Source: RYN-230 sp036497945
GTDB taxonomy: Bacteria; Actinomycetota; Actinomycetes; Streptosporangiales; Streptosporangiaceae
NCBI GenBank assembly: GCA_036497945.1
Contig: DASXIN010000120.1
Coordinates: forward strand, 62,001 to 126,000
Length of the DNA: 64,000 nucleotides
Direction of reading: 5' to 3'
This document shows, piece after piece, positions 48,741 to 58,032 of this stretch (the stretch's first letter is position 1; the number at the start of each line of letters is the position of its first letter). Both the position numbers and the translations under genes were made by a program. Below the pieces are notes generated by a model. That model saw nothing but the letters and a program-made list of their open reading frames with translations. It was not told the DNA's origin and did not search any database.

Positions 48741-50618
48741 CTAGCCCTTGGCCGCGGCTGGGCGGAGCTGGAGCCGCATGCAGGTGCCGCCGCCCGGCCG
48801 GGACGCGGCGGCCACCTCGCCATCCTGCGCCCGGGCCAGCTGGCGGACGATGTACAGGCCCAGACCGATGCCGCCGAACCGGCGCCGGTCGCCGGTCTCG
48901 CCCTGGACGAACCGCTCGAAGATCCGCTCGTGGTCGCCCGGGGCAATGCCGATCCCCTGGTCTTCCACACTGACCTCGATCCACGCCCCGGCCAGCCGGG
49001 CGGCCACGTTGACCGAGCCGCCGTTGGGCGAGTACTTGAACGCGTTCTCCAGCAGCTGGCCGACGATGATGTCGGTGGCCATCGGGTCACCGTAGGCGGG
49101 CGGCAGCCGGTCCGGGATGTCCGCGGACAGCGTGTGCGCCTCGGACAGCGGGCGGAACGCCATGACCGTGCCGTGCAGCAGCGCGGCCAGGTCGAACGGC
49201 CCATTGGTGACGGTCAGCTGGTCAGCCCCGGCCCGCGAGCCAAGCAGCAGGAGCTCGACCAGGCGGCCGAGCACGCCAGCCCGGTCGGCGATGGTCTGCA
49301 CCGCGGTGCGCCGCTCAGGGTCGGCCAGGTTGTCCCAGCGCCGGGCCAGCGTGCTGGCGAAGCCCTGCACCACGGTGATCGGGGTGCGCAGCTCGTGGCT
49401 GGTGGTGGCCAGGAACAGGTCCTTGGCCTCCTCCAGTTCCTTGGCCGCGGTCACGTCACGGAAGTCGATGACCCGCTCGTCACGGCCGTCCAACTCGTTG
49501 CACAGCACGTCCAGCCAGCGGCCGCGGGGCAGCCGGTGGGTCAGCTTGCCGCCGCCGGGCTCGGGCACCGGGAACGGCGGCGGCCGCCCGGTGACCTCCC
49601 GGGCGGACAGGCCGGTCAGGTCGTGCGCGGCCGGGTTCCATTGCCGGATCAGGCCGGTGCTGTCCAGCACGGCGATGCCATCCGCGCTGGCGTCGATCAC
49701 GGCGCGCTCATGGGCCCGCTGCCGGATCAGTTCCTCGAACGCCATCGCGTTGCTCAGCGCGACGCTGGCGTGCCCGGCCATCAGCTCTAGCAACTCCAGC
49801 TCGACATGCCCCACCTTGCGCCCGCTGTACAGCGCGTAGAGGCCCCCGTAGGGGCGGCCGGCCACGTGCGACAGGCTGAGCGCGATCGTGTGCAGGCCGG
49901 GCAGCGCGGACCAGATGAGGTCGTCGAACTCACCCGACTCCCCGGTGGTCATCATCACCGTCTGGCCGGACCGCATCAGCTGTCCGACCAGGCTGGACTC
50001 CAGGTCCGCGGTGCGCCCGCGCAGGCTGCCGGGCAAGCCATCCATGCTGACCAGGCGCAGCTTGTCCTCTTCGATCAGCACGAAGCCGCCCGCGTCGGCC
50101 CCGGTCAGCTCGCGCAGGCTGGCGGCGATCCGGTCCAGCACGGCCTCCAGGTCGCGCTGCGCGTTCATGTCGGCCACCACGTCGCCCAGCTTGCGCACCA
50201 CCCGGGCCCGCTGCGCGATCTGGTACCGGGCCGCTTCTTCCGCGCCGATCCGGTGGCAGACGTTCACCCAGCCGAGCATCTCGCCATCCCGGCCGGTGAG
50301 CGCGCTGGTGTCGATGCGCAGGTCGATCAGCGCCCCGTCGCTGCAGGTCCGCCGGGTGGCGAAGGAGATCTGCCCGCCGCTGCGCACCCGTTCCAGCACC
50401 GCGTTGTGCTCGGCCTGCAGCTCATCCGGGATGATCGGCGGCTCCAGGCCGAGCACCTCCGCCGCGGGCCAGCCGAACATCCGCTCCGCGGCTGGGTTCC
50501 ACAGCAGCACCGAACGGTCCGTGCTGAACGCGACGATGGCGTCAGCGGCGCTCTCCACCACCGCGCGCGCAGTCGCATCCACCCGGGTCTGTCCGGTTCG
50601 CTGGTCCAGGGCCACCAC
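48741..50618 (-). CDS. PAS-GAF-PAS sensor histidine kinase
   Basis: 625 residues, soluble. The order is PAS (about 15-130, ADAIVAFSTDRSVLLWNPAAERMFGW), GAF (about 150-300), second PAS (about 310-395, ADGIAVLDSTGLIRQWNPAAHDLTG), HisKA with TTSHELRTP (His near 412) and HATPase_c (NAFKYSPNGG, EDQGIGI, GGIGLGLYIV). It is a complete cytoplasmic kinase that would sense a small ligand, light or redox state. No response regulator gene is adjacent, so it is an orphan. It is convergent with the exporter ATPase, 4 nt apart. Confidence 0.9.
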   Translation of the reverse strand: MVALDQRTGQTRVDATARAVVESAADAIVAFSTDRSVLLWNPAAERMFGWPAAEVLGLEPPIIPDELQAEHNAVLERVRSGGQISFATRRTCSDGALIDLRIDTSALTGRDGEMLGWVNVCHRIGAEEAARYQIAQRARVVRKLGDVVADMNAQRDLEAVLDRIAASLRELTGADAGGFVLIEEDKLRLVSMDGLPGSLRGRTADLESSLVGQLMRSGQTVMMTTGESGEFDDLIWSALPGLHTIALSLSHVAGRPYGGLYALYSGRKVGHVELELLELMAGHASVALSNAMAFEELIRQRAHERAVIDASADGIAVLDSTGLIRQWNPAAHDLTGLSAREVTGRPPPFPVPEPGGGKLTHRLPRGRWLDVLCNELDGRDERVIDFRDVTAAKELEEAKDLFLATTSHELRTPITVVQGFASTLARRWDNLADPERRTAVQTIADRAGVLGRLVELLLLGSRAGADQLTVTNGPFDLAALLHGTVMAFRPLSEAHTLSADIPDRLPPAYGDPMATDIIVGQLLENAFKYSPNGGSVNVAARLAGAWIEVSVEDQGIGIAPGDHERIFERFVQGETGDRRRFGGIGLGLYIVRQLARAQDGEVAAASRPGGGTCMRLQLRPAAAKG

Positions 50619-50671
50619 CTCATGGTGTCATCAAGCCACGGCGCCGGCCGGGCAATCAGCGGTGAGCAACG

Positions 50672-52594
50672 TCACGGTAGCCGCCAGCCGGTTCCCGGGT
50701 CACCTCCCGCGCACGACGCGATGACCAGCTGTGTCCCGCTGGCCACGCTGTCATTGGGATCAGCCAGGCACAGCCCGGACTGCGGGTTCTCCAGCTGCTG
50801 GCCAGCCCCCGCTGGGTTGATGTGCCACTGCTGGCCCGGGCCACTTGTGCAGGCGGCCAGGTCCACGTCGGTGCCGCTGGCTGTGCCCGCCCCGGCCACC
50901 TCGAGGCACTGGCCGGCCTGCCGGACGGTCCCGTCCGGCTGGGCGGTCCACTGCTGCCCGGCCGCTGCGCGGCACGGTGCGAGCACCACGGCCGAGCCGC
51001 TGGTCTGGCTGGCCACGCACTGGCCGGGGAGCTGCGACTGCACCGGCCCGGCGGGCAGCGTCCAGGCCCGGCTGGCGCCGGTGGAGCACGACCCGAGCCA
51101 CACCCGGCTGCCGTTAGTCCCGCTGGCTGAACCGCTCAGGCACAGTCCCGCGGTGCCGTTGACCAGATGCGCGCCGGTGCCGACGGCCCACTGCTGGCTG
51201 GCGTAAGCCGAACACGGTTCCAGCACTTCCTTGGCCCCGCTCTGTTTGGCCGACCCGGAAACCGACAGGCACTTGCCGTGGATCCGCAGGCTCCGGTCCG
51301 CCGCGGCGGTCCACTGCTGGGCCGCGCTGCCGTTGCAGGTCCACAGGGTGATGGCGGTGCCGTTGGCCGACTTGTTGCCCACGTCGTTCAGGCACTTGCC
51401 GCCCACGCCGAAGCGCACCGGCCCGGTCGGCCCGGTGCCGGACGCGGCGGTGACGGTCCAGTTGAACGACAGGGACTGGGTGGCCCCGGCGGCGTCAGAC
51501 GCGCTGACGTGCACGGGGAAGGTGCCGGCCCGGGTGAGCCAGCCGGTGAGGTTCCCGGACGAGGTAAGGGACACCCCGGGCGGCAGTCCGGTCGCGGTGT
51601 AGCTCACCGTCTGGCCCGGCGTGGGAATGGCCTGCCGCAGCTGGAGGCCGGCCGGCGCGCCGTCGGACTGGTCCTGGGTGCCCGGGTTGAGCAGCCCGAG
51701 GAACGCGGCGTTGGCCTGGTCCAGGTCGGTGCCCTTGGCCGCGGCGATGCCGGCCACGGTCCCGGTGCCGGAGTACTGCCAGATTGCCCAGTTCGCCCAG
51801 CCGGTCGGCAGCACCGGGCTGCCGGTCGTGATCGACGGCACCCACAGCGGGTCCGGGCCGAATCCGATGCTGTTGCCGGTGCAGCTACCCCACCAGGTGG
51901 GCGGCGTGTAGATGATCGGCATCCGGCCGGTCTTGGCCTGGATCTGGGCGTCGAACGCGGCCACCCAGGAGACCATGCTGGCGCCCTTGAGCCCGTAGCA
52001 CTGGCCGCCAGCGTAGGGGTTGTACTCGATGTCCAGCATGATCGGCACGGTGCTGGCGTAGCTGCCCAGGTACTTCAGCAGGTAGTTGGCCTGGGTGACC
52101 GGGCTGTTGCTGCTGCCGTTCCCGTTCGGGATGGCGAACGCGTAGGCCACCACGGACAGGCCCGCGGCCTGCGCGCCGGCCAGGTCGGTCAGCGCGTACG
52201 GGTTCTGGTAGTAATCGCCCTCGGTGGCCTTCACCGCGGCGAAGCCGATGCCGGACGCGGCGACCTGAGACCAGTCGATCGGCGCGCCGTTAGGATACTG
52301 CGTGGTCTTCGGGTGCTGAAATGACGCGACATCCACGCCCTGTTCGTCGGCCGGGTTGGCGGCCGAGGCGGTAACGGCCGGCGCCATCTCTCCCGTGCCG
52401 GTCAGCGGGACGTTCCCGGACCGATTCCTGAGCTGGCTGAGCAACTGCGGCGAGTGCGTGGCGCCGACGTTGGCCCGGTCGGCAGGCCCGGCTGAGCTGG
52501 CCGCACCAGCCGGGGTGGTGCCCAGGCCGAGCAGAGCCACGCTGGCCACGGCACAGCAAGCGGACATTGACCAGCGGTGAGCGCGCACGAGCAC
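50672..52594 (-). CDS. Secreted GH25-like lysozyme with ricin-type lectin repeats
   Basis: 640 residues from GTG 52594 after AAGGAGG. A signal peptide ends near residue 32 (TTPAGAASS). The GH25 domain (about 85-310) has GVDVASFQHP, VKATEGDYYQNPY and VPIMLDIEYNPY with the Asp/Glu catalytic pair. A short Ig-like linker follows (about 320-390), then from 395 to the end two ricin-B-type lectin domains with repeated QQW blocks (AAQQWTAA, ASQQWAVG, AGQQWTAQ, PGQQWHIN) that bind sugars. It probably cuts peptidoglycan or a related cell-wall glycan. A smaller relative without lectin domains is the next gene. Confidence 0.9.
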   Translation of the reverse strand: MLVRAHRWSMSACCAVASVALLGLGTTPAGAASSAGPADRANVGATHSPQLLSQLRNRSGNVPLTGTGEMAPAVTASAANPADEQGVDVASFQHPKTTQYPNGAPIDWSQVAASGIGFAAVKATEGDYYQNPYALTDLAGAQAAGLSVVAYAFAIPNGNGSSNSPVTQANYLLKYLGSYASTVPIMLDIEYNPYAGGQCYGLKGASMVSWVAAFDAQIQAKTGRMPIIYTPPTWWGSCTGNSIGFGPDPLWVPSITTGSPVLPTGWANWAIWQYSGTGTVAGIAAAKGTDLDQANAAFLGLLNPGTQDQSDGAPAGLQLRQAIPTPGQTVSYTATGLPPGVSLTSSGNLTGWLTRAGTFPVHVSASDAAGATQSLSFNWTVTAASGTGPTGPVRFGVGGKCLNDVGNKSANGTAITLWTCNGSAAQQWTAAADRSLRIHGKCLSVSGSAKQSGAKEVLEPCSAYASQQWAVGTGAHLVNGTAGLCLSGSASGTNGSRVWLGSCSTGASRAWTLPAGPVQSQLPGQCVASQTSGSAVVLAPCRAAAGQQWTAQPDGTVRQAGQCLEVAGAGTASGTDVDLAACTSGPGQQWHINPAGAGQQLENPQSGLCLADPNDSVASGTQLVIASCAGGDPGTGWRLP

Positions 52595-52730
52595 GAAGTC
52601 TCCTCCTTAAGCAACCCACGAACGTAGGCCAGAGATGATCAGTTTTCCCGCAAGTCACCCGAAACGGGGCAAAGCGGAGCCGCCGGTAACAGCGCCGCGG
52701 ACCGGGCCGGTGTTACGCGCGCGGGGCAGA

Positions 52731-53633
52731 TTACGAGCCGAGCGAGGTTACCCCGCGCTGCAGCCGGTCCAGGTCGGTGAACCCCGGGTCATGGATCCCC
52801 GGGACGGTACCGGCGCTGGAGTACTGCCAGACCTTCCACGTCGCCCAGCCGCCCGGCATGGCTGGGCTGCTCGCGGTGGTGTAGTTCGGCACCCACAGCG
52901 GGTTCTTGTGCAGCGACGCGCTGCCGCCGGTGCACGGGTTCCACCACCCCTGCGGGGTGTAGATGTATGGCACCCGGCCCGTCTTGGCGTGCACTTCGGC
53001 GCTGAACCTGGCCACCCAGGTCACCATGCGCGACCCGCTCAGGCCGTAGCACAGCCCGCCGGAATACGGGTTGAACTCGACGTCCAGCATGACCGGCACG
53101 CTGGTGGCCAGCCGCCCCAGATAGCCCAGTAGGAAGTCGGCCTGGGCCACCGGACTGCTCCGCCCGCCGTTCCCGTTCGGGATGGCGAACGCGTACGCGC
53201 CGACCGAGAGCCCGGCCGCCCGCGCCGCGGCTAGGTCGCTGAGCGCGTAAGGGTTCCGATAGTAGGTGCCCTCGGTGGCCTTGACCGCGGCGAAGCTGAT
53301 GCCGGACCGGGCCACCCTGCGCCAGTTGATACCCGCCCGGTTGGGGTGCTGATAAGCGGCCACATCGACGCCCCGCCGCATGCCGGGCTGGGCGGGCGCG
53401 TTGCTGGCCGACTGCGCGGCCCCGGCCCCGGCCGGGCCGGCCAGCTGGGCGAGCAGCTGAGGCGAGTGGGTTGCGCCGACGTTGTACCGGTCACCCGGCT
53501 GGCCCGCGGCGCTGGGCCCGGCCAGCAGCACGGCCGCCGCCGGGCCGGCCAGCGTGGCCAGCGCGGTGGCCGCCGCCGCCCCCCGGCCCGGCCAGCACGC
53601 CCGCAGCAACGATCGAAGACGTGACGCAGCCAT
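52731..53633 (-). CDS. Secreted GH25-like lysozyme
   Basis: 300 residues from ATG 53633, which has GAAGGA at 6 nt; ATG 53639 is too close to that site. A signal peptide with a long Ala-rich core ends near residue 45. The domain is nearly the same as in the preceding gene: NVGATHSPQLLAQL, GVDVAAYQHPNRAGINW, VKATEGTYYRNPY and VPVMLDVEFNPY with the Asp/Glu pair. No lectin part is present. The two genes are on the same strand 137 nt apart and are evidently duplicates. They lie close to the SSI-like inhibitor gene, which may protect them against proteases. Confidence 0.9.
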   Translation of the reverse strand: MAASRLRSLLRACWPGRGAAAATALATLAGPAAAVLLAGPSAAGQPGDRYNVGATHSPQLLAQLAGPAGAGAAQSASNAPAQPGMRRGVDVAAYQHPNRAGINWRRVARSGISFAAVKATEGTYYRNPYALSDLAAARAAGLSVGAYAFAIPNGNGGRSSPVAQADFLLGYLGRLATSVPVMLDVEFNPYSGGLCYGLSGSRMVTWVARFSAEVHAKTGRVPYIYTPQGWWNPCTGGSASLHKNPLWVPNYTTASSPAMPGGWATWKVWQYSSAGTVPGIHDPGFTDLDRLQRGVTSLGS

Positions 53634-54081
53634 GAGCATTCCTTCCCAGCACCTGTCGATGCTCCCCCGTATGGGAATCCGCCCGGCCCCTCAGGCCATA
53701 TACCCTCCCTTTCTTACCTGTCCGGACGGAAGCCTGCAATGGAACACACGCGTAAATCATTCCCCGCAAAAACTAAAGCGATGTATTACTGCTAACTGGG
53801 CAGTATGGCGTAGCCCATAATCGGTGAGCCCGCTGGCTGGCCCGCCTACCAGGCCCGTTATCCCAGCGCCGCCGGTGGCCGCGGGATCCGCTCGTGGCCG
53901 TTTTGTGCCGTTCTATGCTGGGATCAGCACAAAGAACCAGGAATTGAAGCGCACGGTGCCCCTGGGACGGCTGCGAATGGCCGGGGCACCGTTAGGCGGG
54001 TGAGCACCCTGACCGCTCCCGGGCCGTGGCGGGACATGGCGGGCCAGTTGGCTGGAACCGGACGGCCACTTGCCGCGTCAC
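53634..54081. promoter_or_regulatory. Divergent intergenic region with two inverted repeats
   Basis: No gene is visible. A TTTGTGC/GCACAAA dyad (53902-53908 with 53927-53933) and a 9-bp CGGTGCCCC/GGGGCACCG stem (53954-53962 with 53983-53991) are the notable elements. The 53700-53820 part is AT-richer and should hold the promoter of the lysozyme gene. I looked for, and did not find, the c-di-AMP riboswitch consensus expected before some actinobacterial cell-wall hydrolases. Confidence 0.4.
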
Positions 54082-54597
54082 ATGGGCATGACATTCCCCT
54101 CGCGGCACCGGCAGCTCGCCCCCGCATACCTGCTGCTGGCCATCCTGAGCCTGGTCGCGGTGGCCGCCTGCGGCAGCACGGGGCCGGCCGGCTCCGCCGC
54201 TGCCCCCAGCTCATCGCCCGGCCACCGCCAGGCCGCCGCGGCGGCCAAGGTGTCCCTCACCGTGGTGGTCAAGACCCATCCCGGCGCCAAGCCGCAGCGG
54301 TGGACGCTGACCTGCGACCCGGTGGGCGGGACGCACCCGCACGCCCAAGCCGCCTGCCGCCAGCTGCTGGCGGCTAAGAACCCGTTCGCGCCGATCCCGC
54401 GCGGCATCATGTGCCCGATGATCCCGGCTGGGCCGCAGGCCGGCATGGCCCGGGTGTCCGGCGTGTACTTCGGCAAGCCGGTGTCCGGCACGTTCACCCA
54501 GCAGAGCCCGTGCGGGGCCACTCGCTGGGCCAAGCTTGGGGTCGTGTTCGGCTCCAGCCAGCCGGTCCAGGCCGTCTCGGGATCGCCGGTGCACTGA
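54082..54597 (+). CDS. SSI-like protease inhibitor, lipoprotein
   Basis: About 171 residues from ATG 54082 (TTG 54070 and ATG 54088 are alternatives). A hydrophobic signal with lipobox VAVAAC marks a lipoprotein. The mature part matches the Streptomyces subtilisin inhibitor fold: WTLTCDPVGGTHPHAQAACRQL, then IPRGIMCPMIPAG, where the first Met-Cys-Pro stretch corresponds to the reactive-site loop, and RVSGVYFGKPVSGTFTQQSPCG. Four cysteines could form the two SSI disulfides. Being membrane-anchored is unusual, as SSI proteins are normally secreted. Confidence 0.8.
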   Translation: MGMTFPSRHRQLAPAYLLLAILSLVAVAACGSTGPAGSAAAPSSSPGHRQAAAAAKVSLTVVVKTHPGAKPQRWTLTCDPVGGTHPHAQAACRQLLAAKNPFAPIPRGIMCPMIPAGPQAGMARVSGVYFGKPVSGTFTQQSPCGATRWAKLGVVFGSSQPVQAVSGSPVH

Positions 54598-54641
54598 AGT
54601 ACCAACCACCGGGTACCAACCACCGGATACAGGGCGCGGAG

Positions 54642-55529
54642 CTAGCGGAGCAGCCGGGACATCCGCCGGTCGGCCAGCGGCTTGCCGCCTGTCTGGCAGG
54701 TGGCGCAGTACTGCAGCGCGGAATCGGCGAAGGACACCTCGCGCACCGTGTCGCCGCACACCGGGCAGGGCTGCCCGGTCCGGCCGTGCACGCGCAGCCC
54801 GGACTTCTTCTCCGCCTTCAGGTCGCCAGCCGCCAGGCCGGCCGACCGGTCCACCGCCTCGCGCAGCGTGCTGACGATGACCGCGTGCAGGCCGGCCACC
54901 TCGTCGTCGGTCAGGCTGGCGGCCAGCCGGAACGGGGACATCCGGGCCGCGTGCAGCACTTCGTCCGAGTAGGCGTTGCCGATGCCCGCGATGATCTTCT
55001 GGTCGCGGAGCACGCCCTTGATCTGGGTGCGGCGGCCGGCCAGCATCTTGGCCAGCGCGGCCACGGTGAACGAGTCGGCCAGCGGGTCGGGGCCGAGCGC
55101 GGCCACCCCGGGCACTTCGGCCGGGTCGGTGACCAGGTAGACGGCCAGCCGCTTCTTGGTGCCCGCCTCAGTCAGGTCGAATCCGGTCCCGTCGGTGAAC
55201 CGCAGCCGGAAGCCGAGCGGGCCCTTGCCCGGCCGGGGCGGCTGCGCGGGCAGATCCTGCCGCCAGCGCAGCCAGCCCGCCCGGGCCAGGTGAATGACCA
55301 GGTGCAGCGGGTCCGCCGCGGCCGCGCCGTCGGCCACCGCCGCGGTGAGGTCGAGGAACTTCCCGTGCCGGGTGACCTCTCTGATGACCCGGCCGTGCAG
55401 CTCGGACAGGTCCGGCCGGTACGTCTTGAGCACCGAGATGGCCGCGCTGTCGGCCCGGTCGATGACGCGCCCGGAGGCATGCTCGCGGAGGAAGACCGCG
55501 AGCGACTCGACCTCAGGAAGTTCTGGCAC
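54642..55529 (-). CDS. Fpg/Nei-family DNA glycosylase
   Basis: 295 residues. The catalytic N-terminus MPELPEVES (Pro as nucleophile, Glu next), Lys in RHGKFLDL near residue 57, the helix-two-turn-helix QIKGVLRDQKIIAGIGNAYSDEVLH and the C-terminal zinc finger CPVCG...CATCQTGGK are all intact. It removes oxidised bases from DNA by glycosylase/AP lyase action. Whether it prefers 8-oxoguanine or oxidised pyrimidines cannot be fixed by reading alone. Start ATG 55529. Its 3' end faces the SSI-like gene. Confidence 0.92.
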   Translation of the reverse strand: MPELPEVESLAVFLREHASGRVIDRADSAAISVLKTYRPDLSELHGRVIREVTRHGKFLDLTAAVADGAAAADPLHLVIHLARAGWLRWRQDLPAQPPRPGKGPLGFRLRFTDGTGFDLTEAGTKKRLAVYLVTDPAEVPGVAALGPDPLADSFTVAALAKMLAGRRTQIKGVLRDQKIIAGIGNAYSDEVLHAARMSPFRLAASLTDDEVAGLHAVIVSTLREAVDRSAGLAAGDLKAEKKSGLRVHGRTGQPCPVCGDTVREVSFADSALQYCATCQTGGKPLADRRMSRLLR

Positions 55530-55684
55530 GATATCGATTCTGCCTGGTCCCCGGGGCTTGTCTGGCCAGGGCCGGCCCAGGCGGAACGGCAGGCCGGCGC
55601 GCCGACTGGGCCGAAAGATGCAACATAGCCGCCGTCGTGGGTATTGGATTACCCAGAACGCCTCGCTGGTATGGGATGAGCTGA

Positions 55685-55708
55685 GTTAGTTGTTTAAGCA
55701 AAACTAAC
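55685..55708. promoter_or_regulatory. GTTAGTT/AACTAAC inverted repeat upstream of the USP gene
   Basis: The 7-bp arms 55685-55691 and 55702-55708 are exact complements with a 10-nt AT-rich spacer, within an AT-rich part of the 236-nt divergent gap between the glycosylase (55529) and the stress protein (55766). It may be an operator for either gene. No regulator gene is adjacent. Confidence 0.45.
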
Positions 55709-55765
55709 AGAGCTTGCGGTAGCTAGCACCAGCGAGCGGGCATGGATTCGCGAGGATGAGAAGCC

Positions 55766-56419
55766 ATGGACCAGGCAGAGCCCCAGCCCCGCCCGGGCCG
55801 GCCTGAGCGGCCCCGGCCGCCTTGGCCGCCGCGGCGCCGGCCTGCCCAGCGTGACCAGCCGTCGCCCCCGCGGGACCGGGCCGGCCGATCCCAGCCGGAG
55901 CCGGCCAGTCGGCCGCAGCCGGAACCGGCCGGGCCGGACCAGGTCCAGCCGGACCCGGCGGACTGCGCCGGGCGGCTGGCTGCCCGGCAGCCGCTGACCG
56001 AGGCGGACCACCCGGTGGTCGTCGGCTACGACGGGTCGGCGCCCAGCCGGAACGCGCTGGCCTACGCGGCCGGGATGGCCCGGCGGCTCGGCCGCACCCT
56101 GCTGGTGGCGTACATCACCAGTCCCGCGCTGTTCTGCGAGCCGCTGACCGGCCAGGTCATCGCGCCGGTCCGGGACAGCACGGAAACCCACCGCTGGCTG
56201 CTGGCCGAACTGGACGAGGTGTGCGACCGCGCCGGGCTGGACGTGTGCATCGTGACCAGGCAGGGCAGCCCAGCCCGGGAACTGGCCGCCGCGGCCGACG
56301 AGTTCCACGCCGACGCCCTGGTCATCGGCGCCCCCGGGCACGTGTGGCACCAGCTGGCCGGCTCGGTGCCCGGGTGGCTGGCCCGGCACGCGCACTGCCC
56401 GGTCATCGTGGTGCCCTGA
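55766..56419 (+). CDS. Universal stress protein with proline-rich N-terminal extension
   Basis: 217 residues. The USP fold begins about residue 78 with HPVVVGYDGSAPSRNALAYAAGMARRLG; GQVIAPVRDS and the GAPGHV...GSVPGWLARHAHCPVIVVP end follow, which keeps the nucleotide-binding loop roughly in place. The first 75 residues are Pro/Arg/Gln-rich with no fold. USPs respond to dormancy, hypoxia or growth arrest. It is a single gene, with an inverted repeat upstream. Confidence 0.88.
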   Translation: MDQAEPQPRPGRPERPRPPWPPRRRPAQRDQPSPPRDRAGRSQPEPASRPQPEPAGPDQVQPDPADCAGRLAARQPLTEADHPVVVGYDGSAPSRNALAYAAGMARRLGRTLLVAYITSPALFCEPLTGQVIAPVRDSTETHRWLLAELDEVCDRAGLDVCIVTRQGSPARELAAAADEFHADALVIGAPGHVWHQLAGSVPGWLARHAHCPVIVVP

Positions 56420-56442
56420 GCTACCGAGCCCGGCCCGGCGGG

Positions 56443-57717
56443 TCAGCCGGGTGGGGCGGCCAGCGGGTCATAGTAATGCGCGTACTGCCAGCAGCCCCGC
56501 TCGATCAGGTCCTGGTCCGGCAGCCGGCCGAAGCGGGCCGGGGCCAGCCCGGCCAGCCCGTCCGGCGGCTGGCCGGTGGTGATCCAGGTGGCCAGCGCCT
56601 CACCCAGGGCCGGGGATGAGGAGAACCCCGACCCGTTGCAGCCGCTGGCCACCCAGAATCCAGGCACCTCGGGCACCGGCCCGGCCAGGAACCGGCCGTC
56701 CGGGCTCATCGTGAACAGCCCGCCGCGGTGCTCCGCCACCCCGATCCCCTCGCCGACCGGGCCGGCCGCCGGGACCAGGCCGGCTACCTGATCCGCCATC
56801 CGGCGCAGCACACCCAGGTCCAGTGGCACCGAGTCGGTGTCGAAGCCGGGCGGCTGGCGACGCGGATCGACCGGCAGCGGATCGGCCTCGAACCCGCCGA
56901 TCATCAGCCCGCCGCGGGCCGGCCGCAGGTACACGGCAGAATCCAGAATTCTGGAAATTGGCGCGCTGGGCGCGACCTCGGGGAGTGGGTCGGTCACCAG
57001 CAACTGGTGCCGGACCGGCGCGGCCGGCACCCACGCCCCGGCCAGTTCGCCGACCTGGCGCACCCACGCCCCGGCCGCGTCGACTACGGCCGCCGCGCGC
57101 ACCGGCCGGCTGGTGGTCTGCAGCCCGGCCACCTGGCCGGCGCGGCACCGTACCGCGGTGACTTCCTCGCCCGCCAGCACCTGGACCCCGAGCCGCTGGC
57201 AGGCGGCCAGGTAGGCGGCCACCAGGGCGCCCGGTTCCTCGATGTACACGTCCTCCGGGCACCAGACGACGTGCTCGTCACCGGCCGCCTGGTAGTAACC
57301 GGCGGTGCGCTCGGCCGCCTCGCCCGGGCTGATCTCGGCCAGCTCAACGCCCCACCGGCGGGACTGCCCGGCTTCCGCCGCGAGCAGTGCCTGGTGCCCC
57401 GGGCTGCGCGCCACCAGCAGGCTGCCGGCCGTGGCCACGTCCAGCGGAACCCCGGCCCAGTCCGGGAACGAGCGCACCTTGGCGATGCTGCGCCGGGCCA
57501 GGAACGTGCGGACCTGATCGCCCTGCACGGATTTGAACAGGCCAGCGGCCCGGCCGGAAGCCTGTGACCCAGGTGCCCGGCGGTCCAGCACGACTACCGA
57601 CCGGCCGAGCAGCGCACAGTGCAGCGCGGTGCTCAGCCCCAGCGCGCCCGCGCCCACGACGGCGACATCCGCGATCAGGTCAGCTGACACGGGATTGCCC
57701 GGGCGCCACGCGGGCAC
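56443..57717 (-). CDS. FAD-dependent amine oxidase/dehydrogenase (DAO, sarcosine oxidase-like)
   Basis: 424 residues if started at GTG 57717; GTG 57690 (VSADLIADVAVVG) is the alternative. The FAD-binding motif VVGAGALGLSTALHCALLG lies near residue 20, LDRRAPGSQASGRAAG follows, and the C-terminus has VASGCNGSGFSSSPALGEALA, the family's closing FAD motif. It belongs to the DadA/glycine-sarcosine oxidase group and probably oxidises an amino acid or N-methyl amine. There is no obvious pathway partner near it. Confidence 0.88.
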   Translation of the reverse strand: MPAWRPGNPVSADLIADVAVVGAGALGLSTALHCALLGRSVVVLDRRAPGSQASGRAAGLFKSVQGDQVRTFLARRSIAKVRSFPDWAGVPLDVATAGSLLVARSPGHQALLAAEAGQSRRWGVELAEISPGEAAERTAGYYQAAGDEHVVWCPEDVYIEEPGALVAAYLAACQRLGVQVLAGEEVTAVRCRAGQVAGLQTTSRPVRAAAVVDAAGAWVRQVGELAGAWVPAAPVRHQLLVTDPLPEVAPSAPISRILDSAVYLRPARGGLMIGGFEADPLPVDPRRQPPGFDTDSVPLDLGVLRRMADQVAGLVPAAGPVGEGIGVAEHRGGLFTMSPDGRFLAGPVPEVPGFWVASGCNGSGFSSSPALGEALATWITTGQPPDGLAGLAPARFGRLPDQDLIERGCWQYAHYYDPLAAPPG

Positions 57718-57862
57718 ATGATTGCCTCGTGGTAACAGTGCAGTCGCTGACCTGCGAAGACCCCCCGCAAGCCGCCGGTCCCCGCATAAGCTTGCAGACC
57801 AGCACGTGCCTGCTTGACCGTGGGTGCGGGACCACCAGCCGCATGATCATCAAGACAACCTG

Positions 57863-57945
57863 TGGGCGAGGAGGGATTTGAACCCTCACGTCCTTGCGGA
57901 CACACGGACCTGAACCGTGCGCGTCTGCCGTTCCGCCACCCGCCC
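57863..57945 (-). tRNA. tRNA-Leu (anticodon CAG)
   Basis: On the minus strand the acceptor GGGCGGG (57939-57945) pairs with CTCGCCC (57864-57870) allowing one G-U, with discriminator A at 57863. The anticodon arm CACGG-TTCAGGT-CCGTG gives anticodon CAG, and a class II variable arm and GGGTTCAAATCCC T-arm are present. 83 nt. It is divergent from fhaA, 88 nt apart. No CCA is encoded. Confidence 0.96.
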
Positions 57946-58032
57946 TACGCAGTGAGTCAGGTTAGCACGTCCGCAAGAGCACCCCGACCGCCGATACCAT
58001 CGGATGCGGATAGGGGAAGGAGGTACCCCGCG

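Noticed and set aside
53634..54081. c-di-AMP (ydaO-type) riboswitch before the lysozyme gene
   Set aside because: The conserved core sequences of that aptamer could not be found on either strand.
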